Numbered from the stretch's first letter, positions 1 through 8,839 are shown. The stretch is DNA of 64,000 bases from an uncultured Lachnospiraceae bacterium (GCA_910580195.1 CAJTWA010000002.1:62001-126000); one strand, 5' to 3'. Translations and numbers: made by a program. Notes: generated from the sequence alone by a model not told the origin.

Positions 1-294
1 GGGCAAAAGCTCTGCCAGCGGCCTTTGGATATCACGCATGGCGGATATTTTGGTAATATTTTTTATTGTTTTTAGCACAGATAAAATTTCCTCATTTTTT
101 GTGCTGCAATAGCGGTAGCACCCTTTTCCGGGGTCGGCTTCGGTGTTATGGAAAAACCCTAATTCTACATAGTCGATGCCTTTCCCTTGGGCAAACTTAT
201 ACACGCTCCGGACAAATTCATCATCGAAATACCACCCTGTCTGGTAGCCTACTTCCCGCAGGGTGCAGTCAAATACTTTTAACCTGTTTATCAT
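1..294 (-). CDS. HMGL-like (DRE-TIM) aldolase, 3' part cut by window edge
   Basis: An open frame starts at ATG 294 and runs off the left edge without a stop (98 codons visible). The N-terminus reads MINRLKVFDCTLREVGYQ, and DCTLRE is the metal-binding signature of the HMGL-like/DRE-TIM barrel family (homocitrate synthase, 4-hydroxy-2-oxovalerate aldolase, HMG-CoA lyase). It overlaps the 3' end of the upstream glycosyltransferase gene by 26 bases, so the two are co-transcribed and probably translationally coupled. Position at the end of a NeuB/CMP-sialate/DUF115 cluster suggests a carbon-carbon bond step in making or modifying the flagellar sugar; that is inference. The substrate cannot be told from the visible part. 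Confidence 0.75.
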   Translation of the reverse strand, partial: MINRLKVFDCTLREVGYQTGWYFDDEFVRSVYKFAQGKGIDYVELGFFHNTEADPGKGCYRYCSTKNEEILSVLKTIKNITKISAMRDIQRPLAELLP

Positions 295-2137
295 TTCCCT
301 CTTCCTCTGCGGTTTCGTCCACATACTCCTTATACCATTGAGAATATGATGTCACCATATTTGCATATACCCTATCACTTACCACAACTTCCAGTGCTTT
401 AATCCCTTCTACTGATGCCCGCAATACACGGTCATACGCTTCCCGGAAACTACATTCCACAATTCCCCCCTGCTGCTGGTATAACTTTAACATCCAAAAG
501 ACTTTACTAACTGCTCTGGCATAACTATTTTTTATTACTCTAGGCGGCAGCATATCCTTCCACTTATTCAGCAATAATGTAATGCCAGCCAACTGCTTTA
601 ACCGGCTATCTACCCTGGCATAACTTAATATCCCTTGTCCCTCTGCGCCATTGCCTATTTTCTCAAAATCGTCTTTTCCCTCCTGAAACAGCATTTCCCC
701 ACAGGTATAAATATCTTCCTCCACTGCACAACGCATAGCCGCAGCATTATGCGGATATGCCTTTGCAAACTCATTGCCTCCCGCTGGATCCGTCGGCCAT
801 CCATATTCCTCGCTCAATTTTAATTCCCTGTGTTTTTCTGTAGAAAATATGCTTCCGGATAAATAATTTAAAGACCAGAACAATTTATCAAAAGCTTCTT
901 CTCCTCCTTTATAATATCCATTTACGTTGTCCCAATAATTGTATTTACCTGCAGCTTTAATAAAACCGATCCTATCTCCATACTTTTGGATTAGGTACAG
1001 ATATTTCCATACATTGTCCAAATAAACCATGTCTTCATCGCTAACCATAAAGCAAAATTTTCCTGAAGCCCTCTCCACTGTTTCCGCAAAAGTTATATTT
1101 CCTCCCGGATTGTCAGGAAAACGGTAATAAGCAATCCTGCAATCACTTTCTGCCAATCTTTCTATTTCCCGATATCCTTCTACATTCACTTGGCTGCAAT
1201 TGTCACATACCAGAAACTCTACCTCCGAGTCATAAGACAATTTCCGAAGATGTTCTATACTTTTCAGCGCCCGATGCCCCCGGTTGTAGCTTGGAATCCC
1301 GATTGTTAAAAGCACATCCCGGCTATCCCTGCCCTCCTGCGAACAGCGGAATTTGTGTTCAGACTCAATCCATGCCCGAAATACTTCTGCATCGCCCCGG
1401 ATGCCCTTATACAGCCTTGGAAGGGGTAGTCCCTTATGTTCCTGAAAAAAAAGTTTCATATCCTCTAAACTCCCAAAAATATGCCACTCTTCCTGAAACA
1501 CATCCCCAAACTCTGGCAGCTGAAGGTAAGAAAACGGAAGGATTCCATCTGAGAGAAAATACACCATTTGCTTAGAGTTCCTTTGTTTTGTTTTTATTGG
1601 CTCTATATAATCCCAGTCTTTCCAAAAAACAGTGGCATCAAAAGCATTTTCCCCACCCAAAATTTCATCATCTGAGTACATGCTGCCACTAGCAACCACT
1701 TTCCCGCCAATTTCCCTACTTATTTTGCCATATAGATAATAAACGCCGTCTGTTGCAGGAATAAACCAATATGGAAACTCTTCAAAATGGCAGCTTGTCC
1801 TTGTATGTATTTGCTTCGCATGTTCTTCCAGATTCTTTTCATAAACTGAACGAAACTCCTTTACATTTGGCATAATAAATGCTTCTTCCATTATTTGGCT
1901 AATTACATCTTTACGGTATCCTTTTTCCTGAAGCTTCTTCCATGTTTCAATGCTTTCCACATAAAACTTCTGCCCAAACAAGAACCATCCCATCTGAAAT
2001 GCAGTTTCATTCGCCAGTTCTTCACTGACTGGCTGGCACTCATCAATAGCATCTAGGAATATTTCCAATCCCTTCTCTATTTTTCCATTCTGAGCCAGAC
2101 ATTCTGCCTTCTTTATCACTTCATTAATTGCTTGCAT
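269..2137 (-). CDS. GT2-family glycosyltransferase with N-terminal helical region
   Basis: 622 residues. Residues 1 to about 80 look like short helical, TPR-like repeats. A GT-A type glycosyltransferase 2 domain starts near residue 275 (LLTIGIPSYNRG, then FLVCDNCSQ), with an acidic SDED motif near residue 370 in the place of the metal-binding DxD. The stretch between 120 and 260 and the C-terminal 150 residues match no domain I know. ATG 2137 follows AAAGGAAATGGA. It lies 73 bases downstream of neuB in the flagellin glycosylation cluster and overlaps the aldolase gene downstream. The likely role is cytoplasmic transfer of a sugar to flagellin or to the growing glycan; donor and acceptor are unknown. 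Confidence 0.8.
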   Translation of the reverse strand: MQAINEVIKKAECLAQNGKIEKGLEIFLDAIDECQPVSEELANETAFQMGWFLFGQKFYVESIETWKKLQEKGYRKDVISQIMEEAFIMPNVKEFRSVYEKNLEEHAKQIHTRTSCHFEEFPYWFIPATDGVYYLYGKISREIGGKVVASGSMYSDDEILGGENAFDATVFWKDWDYIEPIKTKQRNSKQMVYFLSDGILPFSYLQLPEFGDVFQEEWHIFGSLEDMKLFFQEHKGLPLPRLYKGIRGDAEVFRAWIESEHKFRCSQEGRDSRDVLLTIGIPSYNRGHRALKSIEHLRKLSYDSEVEFLVCDNCSQVNVEGYREIERLAESDCRIAYYRFPDNPGGNITFAETVERASGKFCFMVSDEDMVYLDNVWKYLYLIQKYGDRIGFIKAAGKYNYWDNVNGYYKGGEEAFDKLFWSLNYLSGSIFSTEKHRELKLSEEYGWPTDPAGGNEFAKAYPHNAAAMRCAVEEDIYTCGEMLFQEGKDDFEKIGNGAEGQGILSYARVDSRLKQLAGITLLLNKWKDMLPPRVIKNSYARAVSKVFWMLKLYQQQGGIVECSFREAYDRVLRASVEGIKALEVVVSDRVYANMVTSYSQWYKEYVDETAEEEGNDKQVKSI

Positions 2138-2210
2138 TCCATTTCCTTTCTTTCCAACGTCTTTTTACCTATTTTTCAGTCTTCCCAGATAAAATATTAG
2201 GAAAAATTGC

Positions 2211-3701
2211 CTACCATTCCCTGATAATTGTTTTCCGGGCCATCAAATCCAATTTTGCAATCTTAGGATCATCATAATAAGAATCTCCTTTTACATGGGT
2301 CGTAGAAATTTCCTCAAAAATAGCTCCATTCTTAGATGAAAATGCATGCTTTGCATTCCGCAGGACTGTCTGGATATCCCCTGGCTGCATATGGATTACA
2401 TTTCCATCCACCTCACATTCCAAATCCCCGTAAAGTATCTGGAACGTTTCTTCCTTTACTTTATGAAAATGCATAGGATGCTGTTGCCCCGGGAGCACAA
2501 TAATCAGTTTTTTACAGTATTCCCGGTTAATTATGCTTATGATAATTGCACCAGTACGCCGAAATTGTTTTAAACCATAATGATGGGACAATTCCACTTC
2601 AAACTGGTTTCCCAATGCAATCCCCGCTTCAAACAGCAGGCCTTTTGCATCGTGGATGACGCCCCTTGCCAAACTAATATCCGTATATTCCTTTTTTTCA
2701 TACAATGGATCATTCTCATCATAATCTTTTCTGGCTGCCATTCCCGGAATAAACTCACCGCTTACCATTTGGCCTTCCATACAAGGCATGGCAAAAAATA
2801 CGTCCTTTGCCTCAATCGCTTGCCCTTTCTGGATGTGCCGCCGCGCAAACACACCCCGGCAGAGAGAACGCAGGGAGTCCAATTCTAGCTGGCTGATATA
2901 CTTGTCCTTTTCTTTTTTCATCGAACAAATATTTTTTGCATCTACGATTGCCTTTACCCATCTGTCGGCCTCGTCTGGGTTCATAGAATAGGCATTTAAT
3001 GTAATTGTTTCTGTTGGCAGCCCTACATGCCTTTCAAAAATATCAGCCCCTTTTGCCGCTGCCATCATGGGTATCATATGGTCGTCCGGTTTTTCATGGC
3101 CAGAATATCCTATGGGAATTCCCCTGTACCTTTTTTTCATACGCTCAATAAAATCAAGCTGCAGCCGTTCTGCCGGCGCTGGATATTCCGCTACGCAATG
3201 CAGAAACGCAAATTCACAGCCACGGTGTGTAAAAAAATTGTATATCTTATCAATGTCCGAAACAGATTTCCCACCTGTGGATATGATGAGGGGTTTCCCA
3301 GTCTTTGCTGCTTTTTCCAATAATGGCCAATCCATGGCGCTACAGCTTGCAATCTTGATAATATCTAACCCCTGAGATTGGCACCACTCCACCCCATCCT
3401 CATCAAAGGGCGTGCTCATAGCTATTAATCCCTCTTCCTTTATTGCGGATACCAGCACGCAAAACTGCTCATATGTTAATTTCGTGCTTTCAAACCGTGA
3501 GATATGCTTCACATCTGTACGCCCTTTATAATCTGGGTGGATAAAGGTATCCAAATTCCGGTACTGCAATTTTACTGCTGCTTTTATATTATATTTTCTT
3601 GCTATTTTCGCCATTTCCCGAATAATGGAACGGCCATGCTCTACGCTTCCCTGATGGCTGTTTGCCATTTCAAATATGATTAATCCGTCAAAAATACCCA
3701 T
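2211..3701 (-). CDS. neuB: NeuB-family nonulosonic acid synthase with SAF and C-terminal cupin domains
   Basis: 496 residues, versus about 340-350 for a plain NeuB. Residues 1-260 are the NeuB TIM barrel (start IIFEMANSHQGS, then AVKLQY), which condenses phosphoenolpyruvate with an N-acetyl-mannosamine-type sugar to give a sialic-acid-like nonulosonate. A SAF (antifreeze-like) domain follows near 285-340. Residues about 400-480 are an added cupin, with HFH, a downstream E and an HAF histidine as candidate metal ligands and an MQPGD turn. ATG follows AAGGAGGAAGT. It lies nine bases downstream of the CMP-transferase gene, so both belong to one operon. The exact product (Neu5Ac, legionaminate, pseudaminate or another) is not readable from sequence. 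Confidence 0.9.
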   Translation of the reverse strand: MGIFDGLIIFEMANSHQGSVEHGRSIIREMAKIARKYNIKAAVKLQYRNLDTFIHPDYKGRTDVKHISRFESTKLTYEQFCVLVSAIKEEGLIAMSTPFDEDGVEWCQSQGLDIIKIASCSAMDWPLLEKAAKTGKPLIISTGGKSVSDIDKIYNFFTHRGCEFAFLHCVAEYPAPAERLQLDFIERMKKRYRGIPIGYSGHEKPDDHMIPMMAAAKGADIFERHVGLPTETITLNAYSMNPDEADRWVKAIVDAKNICSMKKEKDKYISQLELDSLRSLCRGVFARRHIQKGQAIEAKDVFFAMPCMEGQMVSGEFIPGMAARKDYDENDPLYEKKEYTDISLARGVIHDAKGLLFEAGIALGNQFEVELSHHYGLKQFRRTGAIIISIINREYCKKLIIVLPGQQHPMHFHKVKEETFQILYGDLECEVDGNVIHMQPGDIQTVLRNAKHAFSSKNGAIFEEISTTHVKGDSYYDDPKIAKLDLMARKTIIREW

Positions 3702-3710
3702 ACTTCCTCC

Positions 3711-4742
3711 TTAATCCTTATCCATATTGACATGCCTTCCATGGAACAATTCCATAATCTCCTCAAGTCCCACCATTTTGTCATCTACATAAAAATCTGC
3801 ATCAGGTTTCCCAAATTTCAGTTCATGGTATTTTACGCCCCACTCTTCCATCTGCTTCTTTGTAACTTCTTTCCAATCAATCCCAGTCTTTGTCCCTCTG
3901 GCAGTAAAAAGGACAATATAATTGCCTGCCTCATACAGCTGGTTAATTGACGAAATAATCCCGTAGTCCGGGGACGCTGAAGCGTAATCCAAATTTTCCC
4001 GGTATTCAGCTATCACGCCATCAATGTCAAATACAAACTTCTGGTTTCCAGACATAAGCTTCAGATACCTATCTGCCTTACGAAACTCTTCTTCTGTATC
4101 AATGTCGTAATTGTGCCCCATCATATAACCTAAAATATAACTGCCGCTCATAGAATGGGATTCCAAAATTGTTTTGGTCCGGATAACATCAATACATGCA
4201 TTCTGATAATAAATGGATGGGAGCTGCTGCCTTGGCATATTATAAGCCTCTTCAATATCATCTAAAATTGGGTGCAGCCTACCCTCCCCATCCATACGCC
4301 ACATTTTATAAGCTATTTCCTTTGAAGGTGCTATACAGCGGACAGAATCTGCTTCAGGGTTTCCCATTAACAGCTCTACCATACAGTCAATGTCCTTTGG
4401 ATTCCTGATTGGATAAGTAGGCCTAAGTTGCACTACACAGTCAGGCACATACTCTTCTGTATCCCGCAAGTATTCCAATGCATGCAGAAACACATCAATA
4501 TCCAAAGATGTATCTTGCGCATACTCTGCCGGCCGCAAGAAAGGTACCTCCGCACCATATCCTCTTGCTATTTCCGCATACTTTTCACTGTCCGTGCTTA
4601 CGATAATCCGGCTGACATATTTTGCTTCTTCAGCATGCCTGATAGAATGAGCCAGCATAGGCTTTCCTCCTGTTAAGCGGATATTCTTATCTGCAACTGC
4701 CTTAGATCCGCTCCGTGCTGGAATGATTGCTAAAACTTCCAT
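3711..4742 (-). CDS. neuA: CMP-nonulosonate cytidylyltransferase fused to a HAD-like domain
   Basis: 343 residues from ATG 4742, chosen because GGAGGA lies five bases upstream and the protein then begins MEVLAIIPARSGSKAV, the family's nucleotide-binding start. Residues 1-225 are an acylneuraminate cytidylyltransferase, which activates a nonulosonic acid with CTP. Residues about 235-335 form a HAD-like domain: FVFDIDGV (DxD nucleophile), LFTARG (motif II) and a late YVDDK (motif IV). Such a domain could dephosphorylate a sugar phosphate precursor. The gene starts 11 bases after the DUF115 gene and feeds straight into neuB, so synthase and activator are made together. NeuA is a family name here, not proof of a Neu5Ac substrate. 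Confidence 0.88.
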   Translation of the reverse strand: MEVLAIIPARSGSKAVADKNIRLTGGKPMLAHSIRHAEEAKYVSRIIVSTDSEKYAEIARGYGAEVPFLRPAEYAQDTSLDIDVFLHALEYLRDTEEYVPDCVVQLRPTYPIRNPKDIDCMVELLMGNPEADSVRCIAPSKEIAYKMWRMDGEGRLHPILDDIEEAYNMPRQQLPSIYYQNACIDVIRTKTILESHSMSGSYILGYMMGHNYDIDTEEEFRKADRYLKLMSGNQKFVFDIDGVIAEYRENLDYASASPDYGIISSINQLYEAGNYIVLFTARGTKTGIDWKEVTKKQMEEWGVKYHELKFGKPDADFYVDDKMVGLEEIMELFHGRHVNMDKD

Positions 4743-4753
4743 TTTTCCTCCAA

Positions 4754-6607
4754 TTATGTGATTGGCAGCAACGTTTTCTCTGCCAGCCCTTTTAATAGCT
4801 CTGCACATTCTTGTAAAACTTGGTTATATAGAATCCCTTTTCGTGCTATCTCCTTTATCTCCGATTCAGAACTTTCTCCCTCATAAAAATATTCACTGCG
4901 GATGATATAGTCGGCATTAGCCATTGTCATATCTACAAGCTGGTATGCTTCCCGTTCTTTGCATTTTTTTGTAAGCTTTTTAATTCTTTTCAATACCCTC
5001 TTTGCCTCTTCCTGCCCCATATTGCCTGAATCAGACAATTTGTGGAGTTTCCGGTATGATTTTTCCAAAAGCTTTGCCGCCTTCTTTATTTCTTCATATT
5101 CTCTGGGAATACTATGTAAATACTCCACTGCTTTTTTCCTCTCTTCCTCCGAAAAAGCAGGCTCCATTTGCCTTATCCTTTCTTCAAAATCAACTTCTTC
5201 ATGGCAGGCCTCATCAATAATATCTTTCAGGGCATATAATTCCGTGCCCTCAATATAGGCCCCACCTTCTGTAGCATTGATTGCCCGAAACTCCCGATGT
5301 TCCTTTGCTCCCTTGATATAATCGTTAAACCATTCTAAAAAACTTCGGAAATCCCGGCGTGTAGGGATTTTGTCCACATAATTACCTTTTACCATAATCA
5401 TGTTCTTTGTATCTTCCTCTGGCATCTTCTCCAGAAATGTCCCATCTGCGTGGGATTTATTATCAGAATATGCCAAATCCTGCCCTACCAGAATAATTGT
5501 GCCAAACCCCATTTTAAACAGCATAGAAAAAGCGCTGCATGCGACTGAACCTCCTCCCCGCCCAACACCCGGAAACTCTTTGCCATTCATATGGTAAATA
5601 TGGCTTGGGATAGCGTAACTATCATTGTAGAAAATTTTTTTCCCTTTCTGGTGTTCTATAATCGTATGCAAGGCACAAGTAGGTGCGGCAACTGGTACCG
5701 TTTCCGCCCCCTCAATGTCAACTAGCTGAAATGGTTTCTTCGCATCAATTGTCACAAATAAATCAGGGCGTATGCCTTCCTTTATCAATGGTTTTAAAGC
5801 TGTATCCACTGCTACGATAAACGCTTTATTTTTTGCCCTTTTCAATTCATGGACATTCTTATTCAGCGACGGCCCTGCAGATACTAAAATTGCAGGTTTA
5901 TCCGTAGGGATTCTCCGGGCCAATTCCTTCAAATTATAACCCTCACAAACATACTTGAGGTTGTTTAAGATATTACTCGCAAGATGGGCAGAAAAACTCT
6001 TTCCGGTATTTTCATTCATCATGATTTTTTCTACCTTTCTTTGCAGAAGCCTAACTTTCCCTGTCAGCTGTTCTGCATACCACTCTTTATAATTGGGATG
6101 GATTTCTTCTTTCAAAAAGCCCACATTCTCAAATACAAGAACCTTATCCATAACAGCTTCAAATTCTTCAGGGTTAATTTCTTCCACAATAAATGCAATT
6201 GGGCGGTTCTTTATTTCCTTCGACAGATCTATTTCATGAAGCGCCTTTAAGAAAATTTGGACAGAAGGCTCATACACAACAATGTTCACTTCTTCCTTTG
6301 TACTGTCCACCAGCGCTTTCAGATATGCCCCGCTTCCAATCCCAAATAAAAAAACCGGCACATATTTGGGCAGTTTCCCAAGGCGCTCCAGCCACATTTC
6401 CACCGGCTTTTTTGCCCTCCGTTTCCCTCCAAGGTATAACATCCTTCCTTCTTTTTCTATACGGAAAATTACTTCCCCATCCCAAGAATGTTCTGGCCAA
6501 ACTTTCGTATCATCTGCAATTTCTTCTTTTCCCCGAACCAATCCTGCAAAATCTGGATACCATTTCTCCATAGCCTCTAAGTTTTTCTCAAAAATCCCCG
6601 CACACAT
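4754..6607 (-). CDS. DUF115 / Maf-type motility-associated glycosyltransferase
   Basis: 617 residues. ATG 6607 is chosen because GGAGGAG sits four to five bases upstream. Residues about 195-370 form the DUF115 (MptE-like) domain, recognisable by ILVSAGPSLNKNV, AVDTALKPLIKEGIRPDLFV and IILVGQDLAYSDN. The C-terminal 150 residues are charged and helical. DUF115 proteins of the Maf group sit beside flagellin and nonulosonate genes in many bacteria and are held to transfer the CMP-activated sugar onto flagellin serine or threonine. Gene order here (flagellin, small unknown, DUF115, NeuA, NeuB) fits that role. It overlaps the upstream small gene by 20 bases. Confidence 0.85.
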   Translation of the reverse strand: MCAGIFEKNLEAMEKWYPDFAGLVRGKEEIADDTKVWPEHSWDGEVIFRIEKEGRMLYLGGKRRAKKPVEMWLERLGKLPKYVPVFLFGIGSGAYLKALVDSTKEEVNIVVYEPSVQIFLKALHEIDLSKEIKNRPIAFIVEEINPEEFEAVMDKVLVFENVGFLKEEIHPNYKEWYAEQLTGKVRLLQRKVEKIMMNENTGKSFSAHLASNILNNLKYVCEGYNLKELARRIPTDKPAILVSAGPSLNKNVHELKRAKNKAFIVAVDTALKPLIKEGIRPDLFVTIDAKKPFQLVDIEGAETVPVAAPTCALHTIIEHQKGKKIFYNDSYAIPSHIYHMNGKEFPGVGRGGGSVACSAFSMLFKMGFGTIILVGQDLAYSDNKSHADGTFLEKMPEEDTKNMIMVKGNYVDKIPTRRDFRSFLEWFNDYIKGAKEHREFRAINATEGGAYIEGTELYALKDIIDEACHEEVDFEERIRQMEPAFSEEERKKAVEYLHSIPREYEEIKKAAKLLEKSYRKLHKLSDSGNMGQEEAKRVLKRIKKLTKKCKEREAYQLVDMTMANADYIIRSEYFYEGESSESEIKEIARKGILYNQVLQECAELLKGLAEKTLLPIT

Positions 6608-6932
6608 GGTTCTCCTCCTCTGCATCCACATCTATATAAATATTCAATAATTCCCGCAGCCCATAATCTAATGTATCCAGCATATATACCATATCCTGCT
6701 GTTTCATTGCCTCTATATAGTCTTCCAAGACTTGAATTACAAATTGTTCAAAATCAGCATATTCGTCTTTTTCCATCCCAAAAATATTGCCTTGCAAAAA
6801 ACAGGAGCAAAACCTTTGGATATCTTCAGCCAATTCCCGGCTCTTATCCAAAACATTTTCTTTTTTAAAATAATGAAAGCCTCCACAAATATTATCTATC
6901 CCATTGCTCAATTTCCTTGCTAATTCTTCCAT
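6588..6932 (-). CDS. Small acidic protein between flagellin and Maf genes
   Basis: 114 residues, acidic and helical, with several cysteines (GFHYFKKENVLDKS, then FCSCFLQGN). I do not recognise the family. It starts at ATG 6932 after a GTGGGAAAGCA ribosome site, lies just past the flagellin terminator and overlaps the DUF115 gene by 20 bases, so it is probably reached by read-through from flagellin and co-translated with the glycosylation genes. Size and position would fit a flagellin-handling or glycosyltransferase partner protein; this is a guess from context only. Confidence 0.65.
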   Translation of the reverse strand: MEELARKLSNGIDNICGGFHYFKKENVLDKSRELAEDIQRFCSCFLQGNIFGMEKDEYADFEQFVIQVLEDYIEAMKQQDMVYMLDTLDYGLRELLNIYIDVDAEEENHVCGDF

Positions 6933-6961
6933 TGCTTTCCCACCAATACATCCTTAATGAT

Positions 6962-6991
6962 AAAACAGAGGGACAGTTTCCCGTCCCTCTG
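6962..6991 (-). terminator. Terminator after flagellin gene
   Basis: Nine-base perfect stem CAGAGGGAC/GTCCCTCTG (6966-6974 and 6983-6991) with an eight-base loop. It is followed on the minus strand by a TTTTAT tract. It lies 40 bases after the flagellin stop and before the next minus-strand gene, so it should limit expression of the glycosylation genes relative to flagellin. Confidence 0.8.
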
Positions 6992-7032
6992 CAATTTTAA
7001 ATTTCGCTGTAATCCAAAAATCCCACCGTTTA

Positions 7033-8220
7033 TTACCCTAACAAGGACAATACGCCCTGCGTGGACTGGTTTGCCTGTGCAAGCATAGACTGCCCAGCCT
7101 GTGCAAGAATGTTGTTCTTGCTGTATTCTACCATCTCAGAAGCCATATCAAGGTCACGGATACGGGATTCTGCTGCCTGTGTATTTTCTGCAACATTATC
7201 CAAGTTTGCAATTGTATGCTCCAGCCTGTTCTGTAATGCACCAAGCGCAGACCTCTGGGAAGATACCCGGTTAATTGCTGCCTGAATTGCTGTAATGGAA
7301 TTATTAGCTACTTCATAATTATCTACGGCTGCATTACCAGTCTTTGTATAACCGCTTAATGCTCCGGTTGCTTCTGTTGAGCTTGTTGTAAGGTAAGCAG
7401 TAAAGTTATTTCCAATTTCTGTTTCCATTTCTTTTTTAGCCATGGAAATATCATATTCTTTTGCCTTAGAAGCCTCGCTGAACTTTTTGCCATCTGTAAG
7501 GGCTTTATACATCCCATCCATTTGTGCAGCATAAAGGCCATCTGAGTATTTAGCAGACAGCTCGCTCTTAAATTGTGAAATGGCTGCTTCACGGTTGCTT
7601 GCAAGAGTCATGTCAGTATCATACGTATAACTGCATCCCCTGTAATTAACGCTCTTACCTGCTTCACCTTTCTGCTTTTCGAAGCTAACTGTAGCGCTTA
7701 TATCCTTTAAGCCCAGAGTCTTTGCATTCATATTATCAATGCTGATAGAAATATTCTGGTTTGCATTTGCCCCAACCTGAAGGTTCTTATCCTTAAAGGT
7801 ACCATCCAACAGCTGCTGCTTATTGAACTGTGTAGTAGTGGAAATCCTATCAAGTTCGTCTGTCAGTGCATTTAATTCCTGATTGATAGCATCGCGGTCA
7901 ATGCTTTCATTGGTATCGTTTGCACCCTGAACTGCCAGTTCGTTCATCCTTTGGAGGATGGAGTGCGCTTCATTCAAAGCACCTTCAGCAGTCTGGATTA
8001 AGGAAACGCCGTCCTGTGCGTTTACAGATGCACGTGTCAAACCACGTACCTGGCTTCTCATTTTTTCAGAAATCTTTAATCCTGCTGCATCATCGCCTGC
8101 GCGGTTAATCCTGTAACCAGATGATAATTTTTCAGATGATTTTGCCTGTGCGCTTGTAGTAACGCCTAACTGACGGTTAGAGTTCATTGCTGTAAGGTTG
8201 TGTTGTACAATCATTGCCAT
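7033..8220 (-). CDS. fliC: Flagellin
   Basis: 395 residues. The N-terminus (MAMIVQHNLTAMNSNRQLG, then AGDDAAGLKISEKMRSQVRG) and the C-terminus (DLDMASEMVEYSKNNILAQ, then ANQSTQGVLSLLG) are the conserved D0/D1 coiled coils of bacterial flagellin. The centre (about 150-290) is short, variable and Ser/Thr-rich, and would be the exposed, glycosylated face. It contains one Cys (NYRGCSY), uncommon for flagellins. ATG follows AAGGAGGAAAAATATT, a very strong site whose GGA motifs could also bind CsrA. A terminator follows directly. It polymerises outside the cell as the filament. Confidence 0.97.
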   Translation of the reverse strand: MAMIVQHNLTAMNSNRQLGVTTSAQAKSSEKLSSGYRINRAGDDAAGLKISEKMRSQVRGLTRASVNAQDGVSLIQTAEGALNEAHSILQRMNELAVQGANDTNESIDRDAINQELNALTDELDRISTTTQFNKQQLLDGTFKDKNLQVGANANQNISISIDNMNAKTLGLKDISATVSFEKQKGEAGKSVNYRGCSYTYDTDMTLASNREAAISQFKSELSAKYSDGLYAAQMDGMYKALTDGKKFSEASKAKEYDISMAKKEMETEIGNNFTAYLTTSSTEATGALSGYTKTGNAAVDNYEVANNSITAIQAAINRVSSQRSALGALQNRLEHTIANLDNVAENTQAAESRIRDLDMASEMVEYSKNNILAQAGQSMLAQANQSTQGVLSLLG

Positions 8221-8305
8221 AATATTTTTCCTCCTTGTTGTTTATGGTCTTGGTACGCCCTGACATAGCCTGTTATAGTTTGCCATGGGAACTAAGGGCG
8301 TTTCG

Positions 8306-8332
8306 GCTGCCGTCCGCTCTGCAGTTGGCAGC
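8306..8332 (-). promoter_or_regulatory. Hairpin in flagellin leader with GGA in loop
   Basis: On the minus-strand transcript a GCTGCC/GGCAGC stem encloses a 15-base loop that contains GCGGAC. The flagellin Shine-Dalgarno AAGGAGG is a second GGA site about 75 bases downstream. A GGA in a hairpin loop plus one in the ribosome site is the known layout for CsrA control of flagellin translation in Bacillus. Function here is inferred from that parallel and from csrA being next door. Confidence 0.4.
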
Positions 8333-8444
8333 AGATGCCGCAAATCCGTTTGCGTGCATTGAATTTTTATAATAAGCAGGAGCCCTAGGTTACTCCCGCA
8401 TTATTAACATTTTGCAGAATATCCAGCGGTAATCTAAGCCTTAA

Positions 8445-8756
8445 TCACCCGCCGTATTTCGCCATTGGGCTTTTGGCACGCTCTGCCTTCCGTGCCTTGC
8501 GCCGTTCTTCCATAAGGATGGCCTTAATCTTCTCCTTGGCTTCTGGAGAAAGTTCCCTGTCCTTGTGGTGCTTTACTTCATTGCCCGGGTCTGGAGCCAT
8601 TCCATACTTCTCCAGCGCGGTGCTCCTTGCAATGTTCATGGACTTGGGCGCGTCTACCAGAATGTGCAGGTTATTTGCGCTGCCCCCTGTAAATACTACT
8701 TTGATGTCATCTCCAACCAGCAGGTATTCGCCGGCTTTTACTGTTAATTTCAGCAT
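8445..8756 (-). CDS. csrA: CsrA-family RNA-binding regulator, divergent, C-terminally extended
   Basis: 103 residues, against 60-75 for usual CsrA. Residues 1-50 follow the CsrA pattern MLxL-GE-GDDIxV-APxxxxIxR, and Arg44 in the RNA-contacting position is kept (MNIARSTALEK). The other classic RNA contact, Arg6, is Val here. Residues 55-103 are a charged Lys/Glu/Arg tail of unknown role. ATG follows AAGGAGGTTCCC. It lies directly upstream of flagellin, as csrA often does, but the usual partner gene fliW is not in this window. It likely represses flagellin translation by binding GGA motifs; the missing Arg6 leaves the affinity open. Confidence 0.75.
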   Translation of the reverse strand: MLKLTVKAGEYLLVGDDIKVVFTGGSANNLHILVDAPKSMNIARSTALEKYGMAPDPGNEVKHHKDRELSPEAKEKIKAILMEERRKARKAERAKSPMAKYGG

Positions 8757-8781
8757 GGGAACCTCCTTGTTTCTCCGTTTG

Positions 8782-8811
8782 CCGCCTCAGTGGATTCCAC
8801 TTGGCAGGCGG
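8782..8811 (-). promoter_or_regulatory. Hairpin in csrA leader with GGA motif
   Basis: The minus strand can fold CCGCCT/AGGCGG around an inner AGTGG/CCACT stem that exposes GGAAT. Two more GGA motifs (ACGGAG and AAGGAGG) follow before the csrA start. This arrangement would suit autoregulation by CsrA; not tested. Confidence 0.35.
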
Positions 8812-8839
8812 TAAAGGTATCACTTCCTAATGATTTTCC

